The notes under the pieces were generated by a model, which saw nothing but the letters and a program-made list of their open reading frames with translations, had not been told where the DNA came from and searched no databases. Below, in pieces: positions 35,291 through 46,954 of a stretch of DNA of 64,000 nucleotides (the first letter of the stretch is position 1; each line of letters starts with the position of its first letter). The translations under genes and the position numbers were made by a program. This stretch comes from Datura wrightii (lineage: Eukaryota; Streptophyta; Magnoliopsida; Solanales; Solanaceae), in assembly GCA_035772735.1 (NCBI GenBank), contig JASDFA010000007.1, forward strand, positions 72,268,501-72,332,500, read 5' to 3'.

Positions 35291-36046
35291 AAGGAGGAGG
35301 CGTGTTTCAAGAAATTTATGGAGGTGCTTAAACAGGTACATGTTAATTTACCTCTTGTTGATGTCTTGCAGGGAGTGCAAAAATATGCCAAATATATTAA
35401 AGACATCGTGGCCAACAAAAGTCGGTTGACTGAGTATGCCACGGTAGCTTTGACCGAGGAATGCACTTCCCGGATCCAAAATAGACTGCCCACGAAGCTG
35501 AAAGACCCTGGAAGTTTTACTATCCAGCTTACTATCGGGAAGAGTATCCGAGCTCGTGGATTATGTGACTTAGGGGCGAGCATAAATCTGATGCCATCTT
35601 CGGTATTCAGAAAGTTAGTTCTAGGGAGTCCTAGACCTACAACCGTAATCTTGCAGTTAGCAGACAGATCCTTAGCTAGGCCGGATGGCATTGTTGAGGA
35701 TGTGCTTGTGCAAGTGGGCTTCCTCATTTTTCCGGTCGATTTTATTGTTCTGGATTTTGAACCAGATGCTGAAGTCCCATTTATTTTGGGACGACCCTTT
35801 TTGGCAACCGGAAAAGCATTAATCGACGTGGCTGCGGGTCAACTTACAATGCGAGCACATGACAAGGTAGAGGTATTTGATGTGCTAAATGCCATGAAGC
35901 TGCCAGCTATAAATGAGGAGCTTTCGGAAATTAGTGTGGTTGAACATGGAGAAATTAGGCAGGGTGTTGAATCTCAAGACCCATTGGAAAGAGCGTCAAT
36001 GCATTCTGATCATTTTGGGGATAGAGAGGCATGTGGAATGGTCTAA
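35291..36046 (+). pseudogene. Retropepsin-like protease of A2
   Basis: The open stretch holds KKFMEVLKQVHVNLPLVD (about 35310), the active site LCDLGASINLMP (about 35562-35597) and FILGRPFLA (about 35790). It is continuous with the gag frame and ends in TAA at 36044. A second stop follows near 36078 before RT, in the same frame. It is well conserved with the A1 copy. Confidence 0.9.
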
Positions 36047-36094
36047 TTGTTGAATGGGGCACCTAATCATTCGAGGAGATAGGAATTCCAGTCA

Positions 36095-39049
36095 TTGATG
36101 AGATCTCTAGAGCCTTTGTCGAAACCATCCGTTGAGGAGGCACCGAAGCTGGAGCTGAAAGAATTGCCTCCCCACCTAAAATATATCTTTTTGGGGGAGG
36201 GGGAGACGTTACCAGTTATCATCTCTGCAGACTTGACGGAGGCACAGGAAAAGGCAGTATTGGGTGTCCTTAGAAAGAGGAAGAAAGCAATGGGTTGGCA
36301 AATGTCTGACATTCAGGGTATTAATCCAGCTTTCTGCACACACAGGATATTCATGGAGCAAGGAGCCAAACCAATCGTTCAGCTGCAACGGAGACTTAAT
36401 CCAGCAATGAAGGATATGGTAAGGAAAGAAATAATCAAGTGGTTTGATGCAGGTGTGGTCTACCCAATTTCAGATAGTGAGTGGGTCAGCCCCGTTCAAT
36501 GTGTTCCTAAGAAAGGGGGGATGACCGTAGTCCCCAACGAGAAAAATGAGTTGATCCCTACTCAAACCGTCACAGGCTGACGGATTTGTATGGACTACAG
36601 AAAGCTAAACGAAGCCACGAGGAAAGATCATTACCCCATCCCTTTCATTGATCAAATACTTGATAGGTTGGCAGGACAGGAGTATTATTGCTTCCTTGAT
36701 GGGTACTCTGGTTATAACCAAATAGCCATAGCTCCGGAGGATCAAGAGAAGACTACTTTCACCTGTCCTTATGGAACATATGCTTTCAGGCAGATGCCGT
36801 TTGGGTTATGCAACGTACCCGCCACATTTCAGAGATGCATGATGGCTATTTACCATGACATGGTTGAGGATTTTGTTGAGGTATTTATGGATGATTTTTC
36901 TGTTTTCGGTAATTCGTTTGCTACTTGTTTGCAGAATCTTGACAGGGTGTTGGCTCGATGTGAAGAATCCAACCTTGTATTAAACTGGGAGAAATGCCAC
37001 TTCTTGGTGAAGGAGGGGATTGTCCTTGGCCACAAAGTATCTAAAAAGGGGTTGGAAGTCGATCGTGCTAAGATCGAGGTTATTGAAAAATTGCCACCAC
37101 CAGTGTCAGTGAAAGGTGTGCGCAGTTTTCTGGGGCATGCAGGATTCTACAGACGATTCATCAAAAACTTTTCCAACATTTCTAGACCACTATGCAGACT
37201 GCTAGAAAAGGAGGTAAAGTTTGAGTTGAATGATGAGTGTGTTACAACATTTGAAAAGTTGAAGCAGAAATTGATAGAAGCACCTATACTTACTTCTCCT
37301 GATTGGGAACAACCATTTGAGCTGATGTGTGATGCCAGTGATGTGGCTGTGGGAGCCGTATTGGGACAAAGAAAAAATAGAATTTTCCATTCTATTTATT
37401 ATGCAAGCAAAACACTGAATACGGCCCAGAGCAATTACACAGTCACAGAGAAAGAGATGCTAGCCTTGGTGTTTGCATTTGACAAATTCAGGTCTTATTT
37501 GGTGGGTTCGAAAGTTGTGGTGTACACCGATCATGCAGCTATTCGGTACCTATTCAACAAGAAGGATGCTAAGCCCAGATTGATTAGATGGATCTTATTG
37601 TTGGAGGAGTTCGACCTTGAGATCAGAGACAGAAAGGGAAGCGAGAACCAAGTAGCAGATCACCTATCACGATTGGAAAGTCGGTCGCATGTGATGGAAA
37701 GTGATAACATAAATGAAGAATTCCCAGATGAGCAACTCTTGGCGGTGGGAGAAGCTGAAGTTCCCTGGTACGCAGACATAGTCAACTTGCTAGTGAGTGG
37801 AGTCTACCCACCTGAAACAACAGACCAACAAAGAAGGAAATTGAGGCATGACAACCGGCATTATGTATGGGATGAGCCATATTTGTTCAAACAGGGACCA
37901 GATCAGGTGATGAGAAGATGCATCCCAGAGAGTCAGATAGCAGAATTGTTGAGGGGCTGCCATTCTTCGTTGTATGGAGGGCATCACGGAGGCGAAAGAA
38001 CAGCGCACAAGGTTCTACAGTCAGGTTTCTTTTGGCCAACACTGTTCAGAGACTCTATGGCATATGTCAAAATGTGTGATAGATGTCAGCATACAGGATC
38101 AATTGGCAGAAGACAAGAGATGCCTTTGCAGAATATACTGGAAGTTGAGCCCTTCGATGTATGGGGCATTGACTTCATGGGTCCATTCCCACCTTCATTT
38201 GGTAATCGTTACATCTTGGTGGCTGTAGATTATGTGTCAAAATGTGTGGAAGCAATAGCTTGCCCCAGAAATGACAACAAGGTAGTAACGAATTTTGTGA
38301 AAAAACACATCCTCACAAGGTTTGGGACACCCCGAGCAATTATCAGTGATGGAGGGGCTCATTTTGTCAATGCAAGTTTCAAGAAATTACTAGCCAAGTA
38401 TGGGGTGCACCATAAAGTGGCAACAACATACCACCCCCAAACTAGTGGGCAAGTAGAGGTGTCAAATAGGGAGGTGAAGCAGATTCTTCAGAAAATGGTG
38501 AATACACAACGGAATGATTGGTCAAGCAAACTCGACGATGCGTTGTGGGCTTACCGAACTGCTTATAAGACACCGATTGGAACTTCACCATACCGATTGG
38601 TCTACGGCAAAGCATGTCATCTCCCGGTGGAATTAGAGCACCGAGCTTTCTGGGCTATCAGAAAACTAAATATGGACTCCGAGCTGGCGGGCAAAAAGAG
38701 ACTAATGCAGCTCAGTGAACTTGATGAGTTCCGCTGGCATGCCTATGAGAGTTCTAAGTACTACAAGGAAAGAACCAAAAGATGGCATGATAAGCATGTG
38801 GTGCATCGCATTTTCGAGCCAGGACAGAAAGTTTTGCTCTTTAATTCGAGGTTAAAGTTGTTTCCTGGTAAGCTAAGGTCTAAATGGTCGAGACCATTTG
38901 AAGTGGTAAGAATGACCCCTCATGGGGCCGTAGAACTGTGGCAAGAAGATCGAAGTGCTACGTTCTTGGTAAATGGGCAGAGATGTAAGCACTACTGGGG
39001 GGAGGACAATGATCGTGAAAAATCATCCCTCACCCTAGTGGATAATTGA
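36095..39049 (+). pseudogene. pol: RT, RNase H and integrase of A2
   Basis: The polymerase part is one frame interrupted only by TGA at 36578-36580, where a tryptophan codon is expected before RICMDYRKLN. RT: VSPVQCVPKKGG (36484), CFLDGYSGYNQI (about 36692), MPFGLCNVPATFQ (about 36797), catalytic VFMDDFSVFG (about 36880-36910). RNase H: LMCDASDVAVG (about 37322), EKEMLAL, YTDHAAIRYL, NQVADHLSRLE. Integrase: HHCC region from CHSSLYGGHHGGERTAHKVL (about 37960) to CDRCQ, then WGIDFMGPFP, IISDGGAHF and YHPQTSGQVEVSNREVKQIL (about 38431). The open piece after the TGA is 819 codons. No chromodomain, as usual for Athila. Confidence 0.95.
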
Positions 39050-39057
39050 GCATAAAG

Positions 39058-39107
39058 GACGTCGAGCCGCGACGGTAAACCAGGCGCTGCACGGGAGGCA
39101 ACCCGTG
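39058..39107 (+). promoter_or_regulatory. Conserved pol-env intergenic hairpin module (AGGCAA loop), A2
   Basis: ACGTCGAGCCGCGACGGTAA and CACGGG-AGGCAA-CCCGTG (39090-39107), nine bases after the pol stop; nearly identical to A1 2636-2683. Confidence 0.72.
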
Positions 39108-39352
39108 AAAAATATTTTTTTTCTTTTCTTTAGTAAAGTGTAAATAGTTTTTATTTTAATTTTTCTTTTTCTTGAGTTAGTACAAATTTTTCGTTTTAGT
39201 TAGTATTTTTCATTTTAGTTAGGGAAATCTATTAATCTAACCAATTTTGTTTAGTAAGGTGATTTTTAGGTCAACCGGAGAAAAATATGCATGGAATCGG
39301 GAAGGAAAAGGCAAGGTATGAAAAAAAATGAATAAAATGATGAGACAGTGCA

Positions 39353-39560
39353 CTGGGGCGATGGCTCCGTGTCACGGAGGAATGGCTCCACGTTACCCTT
39401 CATGACACGTTGAGGTTAAATCTGGATTTTTTTAAAATTCCAGTGAGCCATCGCGTTAGCTCCGTGTCACGGAGGAAGGGCTCCGCGTTACCCTCCGTGA
39501 CACGTTGCCCTATATTTTGTGATGGGTCACACCGGGTTTCCGGGTGACCCGCGTGTTTCC
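39353..39560 (+). repeat. Inverted-repeat array upstream of env, A2
   Basis: CGTGTCACGGAGG at 39368-39380 is followed by an imperfect complement (39397-39409). The same arm at 39463-39475 has the perfect complement CCTCCGTGACACG at 39492-39504, with a 16-base loop. GGGTCAC...GGGTGACCC follows near 39523-39549. The arms are shared with U3 of the A2 LTR (32545-32586). Confidence 0.85.
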
Positions 39561-39714
39561 CTTCATTTTTAACCCCGATTTTAGTCCCTTTTCCCCCATT
39601 TCCTCTCTTCTCCGCGACCAAACACCCGAATCCCCCTCCCCAACCAACGCGCCACACTATTAAGCAACCAAATTGTTGAGTTTCTTCGATCATTCAACTT
39701 AAAGGTATGTTTCC

Positions 39715-40406
39715 TCTACTCTCTCAAGTTTTTGTCGATTTTAGTCGAATTTGAGCATGGGAGGTGAGATAAATCACCCTAATTAGCAATTTAGCATGAA
39801 ATTGAATTATTCTTTGATTGATAAATGTTCGGAATGTTGTAATTAGCGTTTGAACTTGTCGATTGCGTGAATGATTCGAATTTGATTGTAAAATTGAATT
39901 CTAGGGCTGGGGTTGTTGAAATAGAATTGGGTAACTTGATAAATTGGTGAATTATATGCCGGGGTGTGTTTGTGAATTGAGATAGTCGTTGTAAATATTG
40001 TTTGAAGGTAATAGATGACGAATTCTCGGGTTTTGGGAAAATGTAAAAATTGTTCAAATTGGTTGGGTTATTTGGATTCGTATGTATATAGAAATTTTGT
40101 TGTTGTTTTTGTTTGTTGTCTTCGTTGCTAAGTGCGATGGTTGAATTGCTAGCGATGGTAGGATTGGGATTAGCTGTATGAAGTCTGAGTAGTATGCTAA
40201 AAGTTATACTGTCGAAAATTTTTTGTAAACGCACTAAGCATAAATTGTATAGTTGTTTGTGTTTAGGTTGTAAATAAAGTAATCCTTGCCGTAGTATCGT
40301 AAGAGTAGCTAAGGACTAAGTGTGGGGTAAACTTAGTTTAACCCGACCTTAGCCGAAGCTAATATGCATTTAGCTTGACATGGTGCTTGTTTATTTGTAT
40401 TGACAG
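39715..40406 (+). other. Putative 5'-leader intron before env-like gene, A2
   Basis: AAAG|GTATGT (39711-39720) to TATTGACAG (40398-40406), 692 nt, T-rich. The exon would resume five bases before ATG 40412. Both borders are conserved in A1 although the interior has diverged. A polypurine-like CTAAGTGTGGGGT lies within it at about 40316-40328. Confidence 0.6.
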
Positions 40407-40411
40407 GTACA

Positions 40412-41632
40412 ATGGCGAGTAGGCAGGATAAGGGTACAGGTGCATCTACTTCAGGCACCGGGAGAAAACGCATGAGATTGGGCACAGCATTCCCAGCTGC
40501 ACCAGCTGTTCCGCGCGGCCAACGCCGCCAATACGGAACGAGGTGGGTGACCGATGAAGGGAAGAAGTGGTACACTAAACATAAGGAGAATAAGTACTTC
40601 CCTGAGGAGCATATTGCCCGGGAACCACTAGCACAGGAGTTCCCCCGTATTGTGCAGAGAACTGAGGCAGCTGGGCTCAGCTTCATATTTCAGGAGCCCA
40701 AGGAGTGCAACCTACATTTAGTCCGGGAGTTCTATGCAAATTGGAATCCGGCCATCAGAAGCCACACAATAAAAATCAGAGGGCAGATTGTCACTCTGGA
40801 ACCCCAGAAATTAAATGCCATCATTGGAGCGCGGGACACAGACGCCCATGTTCTCCGCCAGCTGAACATCACCCCACCATACGCCGATATCAGACGCACT
40901 TTGTGTGGGGCTCGATCCACAGCCTGATGGAGCAGACATAAGGAGAGGGGTTACCACCAGACTCTGTCGTATTCTCAAATGAACAGGGAGGCCAGACTAT
41001 GGCTGAAAATAGTTTGTTCGTGCTTGATCCCGGGAGTGCACATGAAGGATGTGACCCGGGACCGTGTGTGCCTGGTGTATGCCCTGATGAAAGGGCTAGA
41101 GATTAATGTTGGGGCGGTCATTATATCCGCCATGAAGAGAGCCCGACTACACCAGGGCCACAGGTATGGGATCGGCGGACTCATCACCACCTTTCTCCGG
41201 GGCCTCGATGTCGAGGAAGAGGCTTTGGACTACATCCCGCAGTTGGAGCGGAGGGCCCTTGATGTAACCAAAACTAAGGCCCCCGACACCACACACGGGC
41301 CAGTGCTGACACTTGGCGAGCGACATGCTTGTGACGATCAGTACATGGCACGAATGTTTGGTATGCAAATGCTTCAACTCCGTATTGGTGGGAGACCAGC
41401 CACAGAGGAAGAGTTATGGCAGCTGGAGCTGGATTACCCATTTGGTGAAAACGCTAGAGCTTTGTGCCGAGTGGGGCCAGCCTTCGTTGAGCCCACTGAC
41501 GATGATGTCCCCACGGACGAGGAGACACGATGGGAGGACTCCGATGTGGAGTCCGATGACGACGATGGAGGTGACTCGGACATGGGCGATGAGGCAGCAG
41601 CACTGGATGAAGAAGTCGAATATTTCGACTGA
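40412..41632 (+). pseudogene. Env-like protein of A2, one internal stop
   Basis: ATG at 40412 opens MASRQDKGTGASTSGTGRK. The plant transposon protein domain follows (QRRQYGTRWVT near 40520, EPKECNLHLVREFYANWN near 40695, DRVCLVYALMKGLEINVG near 41066). An Asp/Glu-rich tail follows and the frame stops with TGA at 41632. One TGA at 40925-40927 interrupts it in the RSTA-WSRHKER segment, where A1 has a sense codon. About 406 codons in all. No signal peptide or membrane span is evident, so a true envelope role is doubtful. Highly conserved relative to A1 (about four fifths of residues), hinting at past selection. Confidence 0.85.
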
Positions 41633-43549
41633 TCAGGGAGTTCCACCACCCGAAATTTTTGTGATTTTTAATTTTTGTGAACACTGGGGACAGTGTTCGA
41701 TTTAAGTGTGGGGTGGGGAGTAGCTAGGTGCTGGGGCTGGGCTGATTTGCTGTATGTTCTTCCTTTGTTTTGTTTGTATGTTTATGTTTCCCTGTGGTTG
41801 TGAGTGCAAACTGATTTCTATTTGTATCTGTACATCTTTTTGTGGTAATTGATGTGTGTTGTGAAAGGTTGTGGTTGCCAGTGTAAATATTTTGTAAATT
41901 TTGTAAATATTTTTTTTCTCTATCGAAATGATCGATATTTTTAAAATTTTTGCGAAAATATTTTGTACATAGTAAAATATTTTGTAAATATTTTTCCATC
42001 GAAATGATCGATGTTTTGCAAATTTTTTTCAATTTTTATTTTTGGGTTTCTCGGAGTTTGTTTTCGGTTCTTTTACTGAGAATAGTCCCATTGAACCGAT
42101 GTCATAGTTAGTGACCGTTCCCTATGATGGATGGATGACGACCGTCTTAAGGGAAATGTAGTCGGTAGGAGTAGTGATTTTAATTAGTTTTCAGTTTTTT
42201 CTTTGGTGGATTGCATCACTGAACCTGTAGTTACTATATGGTTGTGAAATTATGGTTGCGTGTTGTAACTGATATTCAAAATGTAAAAGTGATTCGTATG
42301 AAAGCATGCAATTTTGTAAATATGTTGAGTTACCAAAGTTGTAGAATTCGATTTAGTGTGATTGAGGCTTAATTCTGAATTCATGTAATTGGCTAATTAA
42401 AGAGTCTGTGAATGCATCTTGAATCGAGCATGTGCATGAAGTGTGAAGTGAGGTGTTGTTTATTCCATGCTATTGTGAAGTGTCTAGAACTTGCCTGGTG
42501 TGTGTACAAAACGAAATGAAGGAGGTGTAGTGTTAGAAAGGATGTAGGCATTTCTTTGTTTTAACCGTGAGTTTCTATTTTTTTTTCTTGTCGTACTCTC
42601 ATTTTTATGTGATTGTATACCCTAGTCAGCCCGTTGAGCCTTTAGCCGATTCTTTCTTTCTTTTGTCCAAAAATGTATAAACTAAGCTTTATTCCTTCTT
42701 TTCATGAGCCGTAAAGTCTATACAAAACTCTTAAGCGCTTAAGAAGAATAGAAAAATTTTTCCCAAACTGTCAAAGAGTGAGAAGGGTGAAAAGAAAAAG
42801 AAAAGCAGAGCGAGAAAAAAAAGAAAAGGTGGAAGGTGCAATCATCATAATTAAATGATATTGAGGGTACATGAAAACCCTTTGTATCGTGTCAAGTGTG
42901 TTTGATGAAATGGGCCATACGAAAGTAAACCAGTATGAATGGGATGATGAAAAAAAAAGAAAAGAGAGAAACAATGTTCATGAGTTGATGGGAATGTGTT
43001 GAAAAGGCGCTTAAGGATGCTAGTGACTATTATTGGCTAATCCAATATATACTAGTTCCATAGCTTCCATTACAACCCACTAAAGTCCTACGTGATCTTA
43101 CATTGCATTTCTTTATATTAGTGGAGTAATACACTAAGGGCAAGCCTATGGGTCATGACATGATGCATGTGAATTCTTTTGGGAGAGAGAGTGAAATTAA
43201 TTTTGACATGCCCCTACTTGAATGTTTGTGTGTTGCATGAACATAAAGGGGAAGATTCTCTTGAGTTGCGAGGGCACATGCTTGATGAAAGATTGATTTT
43301 CGTGTCAGATATCTTGATTAGCTGATTTGCATGAGTTTGCCGATATCAAGAGTCGGTTCTTAAAGTCTAGGAAGTCTTAATGTATTAAAGGTCATTGCAT
43401 TGTTAAGACCATGCATGTTTTCTTGATGATTTACAATATTGAATGATCGGTATGACCGTAGCGTAAATTGTCGCACCATAGTGGCGAAGGTTGGGATGTA
43501 ATTTGCATGAGTTGTGTATGTTTTGTTCGAGGACAAACAAGGATTTAAG
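41633..43549 (+). other. 3' spacer of A2
   Basis: Begins with GAACACTG-GGGA-CAGTGTTC (41679-41698) and TTTAAGTGTGGGGT (41701-41714). The rest is AT-rich with A/G-rich runs near 42720-42980 and no coding capacity. At its end the polypurine tract is reduced to GGATTTAAG before TGATC, whereas A1 has GGATTTAAGTGTGGGGTAAG. Confidence 0.75.
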
Positions 43550-44977
43550 TGATCTTGGGCAGATTTATATGCCCAAGTGATACTCAAACGTATCATTTTC
43601 GCCTTGTTTGTTGTGCAATGTGTATACATTTTCATGTAACTGGTAATAAAATATGAATTTATACTAACCAACATGATTAGCATTGTTTTGTAGGTAAAAC
43701 ATGATTTTGAGGAGTTAAAATGCATGTTGGAACAATATCGGAGTTGGACTTGGATGCGAGCACGGAAACGACATTGGAATGCACAATGTAAAGGGGCTCC
43801 TCGATGGAGCCGTGCCACGCTACCATCGCGGAGGCACACTGCATGGAGGATGAATTAATTTGGCAATTTCCAGTGAAGCCTCACGACAGCTCCGTGGCAC
43901 GGACGCAAGCCACCGCGTTGCATGCCGTGCCACGTTGAGGCTATATTTCCGGACCCCAAATTTCCAGTGAGGGTCCGCGTCCACGCCGTGTCACGGAGGC
44001 AGTGCTCCGCGTTGGCCTCCGTGACATGTTGCTTATTATTCCGGGAAAAATTCCCACTAGTATAAATAGAACACTTAGGCTTATTTTTAATTAATTCAAA
44101 CTTGGTGGAGCAAGGACGTGGGTTACAGGCAGTTGAGGGATGAAAAAGCTAAGGGTTTTTCTCTCTTTCTTTCTTCTTTCAATCAATTGTTTGTATGATT
44201 AACACTTGTTTTAGGATGATTAATCCACAAATGAGTGGCTAATTCTCTTCCTTGCTGAGGTTATGAACAATGGTGATGAATTTTGATTATTGAATTGTAT
44301 GGTTTTTCATCTTCTTCTTCTATGTTGTTCTATTAATTCTAGTTTCTACTGCATTAGTGTGTGGCCGACATTAATGTACATCTAAAAAGTTCGATTTCAC
44401 TCGAGAGAGCACGAAATTGGAAAGTTGTGAATTAATAGGGTATTGTTCTTAACTTGATTTGGGAAAATTGGGTTTTGATGTGCTTTCCTGATAGAAATAT
44501 ACTTGAAAGACGTATTAGTCAATTTAGGAACCGGAATTGTATTGCTAGGTCATAGATTGCATTTGATCACAGAAATGTAGACGGATGGTTTATGATTCTT
44601 AAGTGAGATTAAATACGAGAGTTTTAATCTCTTGGCTAATGTTCTTGGCTAGCAACTAGAAGAGAAGAATAACCGAATTATGATGATAATCAAGTTCATT
44701 ACTTGTTCTTAACCTTGGCATGCTCATATCCATAGTTTCAATTCAAAGTAAATATTTGTTAATAGTTTTAGTATATAATTTATAAAGAAAAATTATTTAA
44801 CTTTTGGTTACGTTGTTGTCAGCATATTTAGAAGTAAGATAGAATATAGTATACTTGAGCAATTTTACTTATCCAGAGTTTCCTTGGTTCGATACTTGGC
44901 TTACTTAGCCACTTTATTACTTGTTTGACCACGTGCACTTGCGTGTCGGTTTTTAACCCCTACCACAGCACCGGACA
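43550..44977 (+). repeat. 3' LTR of A2 (1428 bp)
   Basis: TGATCTTGGGC...CACCGGACA followed by GAAGG. About 27 differences from the 5' LTR by eye; TATAAATA at 44061-44068. Confidence 0.95.
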
Positions 44978-44982
44978 GAAGG
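44978..44982. other. Target site duplication GAAGG of A2, right copy
   Basis: Matches 32105-32109. Confidence 0.95.
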
Positions 44983-46710
44983 CTAGCAACGTCTCGAACC
45001 ATGTCTATCTACACCTAGAGGAAAGTAATGCAGCGCCACGAGTGGGTGTTAGTACAACATGTACCGAATATGTAAGGCAGAAAGATAATAACTGACTAAA
45101 AGCGGGTAAAACTGTAGTAATCAAATAAGAGAGTAAGAGTTTAACCTGAATACCTTCCCTATTTGAAATATTTAAACAAGTCTACCTATATACAAACAAG
45201 AACCTAATCGGGCCCCCATAAGCCAGGAAGGTACAAACAACACAGAAGAACCTACCTGGGCCCCTATAAGTCTCACTAGGTACAAACAAGGTATACTTCT
45301 ACTACTTGGCTACTAAAACTAAAAGCAAACTATAACTCTGGGTTACTCGTTCTCTGAATACACGTCTGAACCTAATAGACTGTGGTGGCTGTATCTGTGT
45401 CCGAACTGTCTGTCTGTGTGACTGGACCCCGATCCTTAGCTCAACTATGGGTCATAATGTAATCGCTTATAGCTTAACCCTGAGCATTGGCCCGACAATG
45501 GGACGTAATGCAACTTCTGTATCTGGATCCCGAGCCTTGGCTCGACTATGGATCATAATGTTACCTCTGATAGCTGGACCCCAGGCCTTGGCCCGATTAT
45601 GGGTCATAATGCAACTACTATGACTGGGCTCCGAGCCTTGGCTCGAATATGGGCCGTAATGTAAGCTCTAAAACTAGATATGGTCATCACGGCCTTACTC
45701 TGGTCCCTTGGATATCATACTACTTTTGTGAATATAACTCTATAGGCAACAACATTCAAACCCCAAATATGATACACAACAAACAAACTGACTAGGGTTA
45801 ATTCTTACAGAAGTTACTAATCATCATTACTAACTCAATTCAATTCATAATAGCTAACTCCAATAGGTTTACTCGATAATACTGCAGGCATACGTGTCGT
45901 ACTAACTTTACGACGAACATGACTTGCCGAAAGATTAGCTTTACATACCTCAAGTTCCAACTTTCTGTTTAACCGGCGAGTTTCAGATTGTATTCAACCA
46001 CTCTTCTCAATTATAATCGTGCTTTTGGGAGAATGAAACTAGTTTTAGTACTAAATTCGGCAAAAACGATAACTTTTTATATAAATGTTAACTATATTTC
46101 AACTTAATGGAACATGGTCGAAAATGCGTAGTTTCTCAAAAGTCCAGAAGGGAGAACTACTTACTTGAAGCCTGTGATCATATAGAAATTAGTTTGGAGC
46201 AACTCCGATAACTTTAGCTCAACAGGGTTACGATTCGCCGGGAGAATTTCACAAAAATAACTCCGTAAAAATGCTCCCTGCAGCCTTAACTTTGATACCC
46301 AAAGTTAATTTGAAATTGGACGGTGTTTCATAGCGTAAACGGACGAAAATTATGTGAGAAATATGCTTTCCCTCTTCTCTGGACGTTTTTATATTAGAGA
46401 AATGATCACAAAGTGAACCAAGGGTCCTTATATACAACTAGGGGCGGTGGCAAGGGGTGTGCCTCGCGCCTCCCATGGAGGCTGCCCCTTGGCGCGCCGC
46501 AGCTCTCATTGAGGCAGCAGCCCTGGCGCCCTGCGCCTCTCAAAGCGCTGGCAGGCCTGGCACCCCGCACTAGCGCGTCGCTCTGGCCCTGCGCGCACGG
46601 GCCCCGTCCAACCATGCTTCCAAAGCGTTTTCCACACATGTCAAGCTCTTCTTACTAGTCACCAATCCACGTATACGCTTATTAATCGTTAACATTTATG
46701 GGGTGTAACA
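44983..46710 (-). repeat. 5' LTR of B, right part
   Basis: Continues the interrupted LTR (homologous to 24576-26323), ends GGGGTGTAACA, followed by GTTAC. Contains the minisatellite copy (45424-45680) with two of five palindromes partly decayed. Confidence 0.93.
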
Positions 46711-46715
46711 GTTAC
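46711..46715. other. Target site duplication GTTAC of B, right copy
   Basis: Matches 24031-24035; marks the return to transposon T. Confidence 0.9.
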
Positions 46716-46954
46716 CCATATCCTCTAAGTTATAACAATGCTTAAGATAAAGTTACATAATTCAATAATATCACGCTCAATTCATGACCGATATCCTTCA
46801 AGTCATAATAATACAAATGGATAAGTTACCTCGCTATTAAGAAGAATAATACGTAAACTCTATAGAATAGTTGTTCGAATCACATATTTAGCATCAACAA
46901 CACCAGTATCAACAAATTGCGAATTCATATAAGGAGTACTATGTTAACATATTC

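Larger units (their letters stand above)
32110..44977 (+). mobile_element. A2: structurally complete Athila-type retrotransposon (12,868 bp)
   Basis: It has paired LTRs (32110-33535 and 43550-44977), GAAGG target duplication, tRNA-Asp type primer site, gag-protease-RT-RNase H-integrase in one frame, an AGGCAA hairpin module, an inverted-repeat array, an intron-like leader, an env-like gene and a long 3' spacer. By eye the LTRs differ at about 27 positions (about 2%), so insertion is recent compared with the rest of the window. It carries about seven stops in gag-pol and one in env, and has lost most of its polypurine tract. Confidence 0.95.
24036..46710 (-). mobile_element. B: Ty3/gypsy chromovirus (Tekay/Del-like), minus strand, split by A2
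   Basis: The element is bounded by GTTAC duplications. On the minus strand it has 5' LTR (46710-44983 plus 32109-31588), intact tRNA-iMet primer site, gag, protease, RT, RNase H, integrase with a degenerate chromodomain-like tail, polypurine tract and 3' LTR (26323-24036). Without the 12.9 kb A2 insertion it is about 9.8 kb. The order PR-RT-RH-IN and the long LTRs fit the Tekay/Del group. Many stops show it is inactive. Confidence 0.93.

Noticed and set aside
36850..37035. Minus-strand frames inside the A2 polymerase
   Set aside because: Shadows of the long, motif-bearing plus-strand pol frame.
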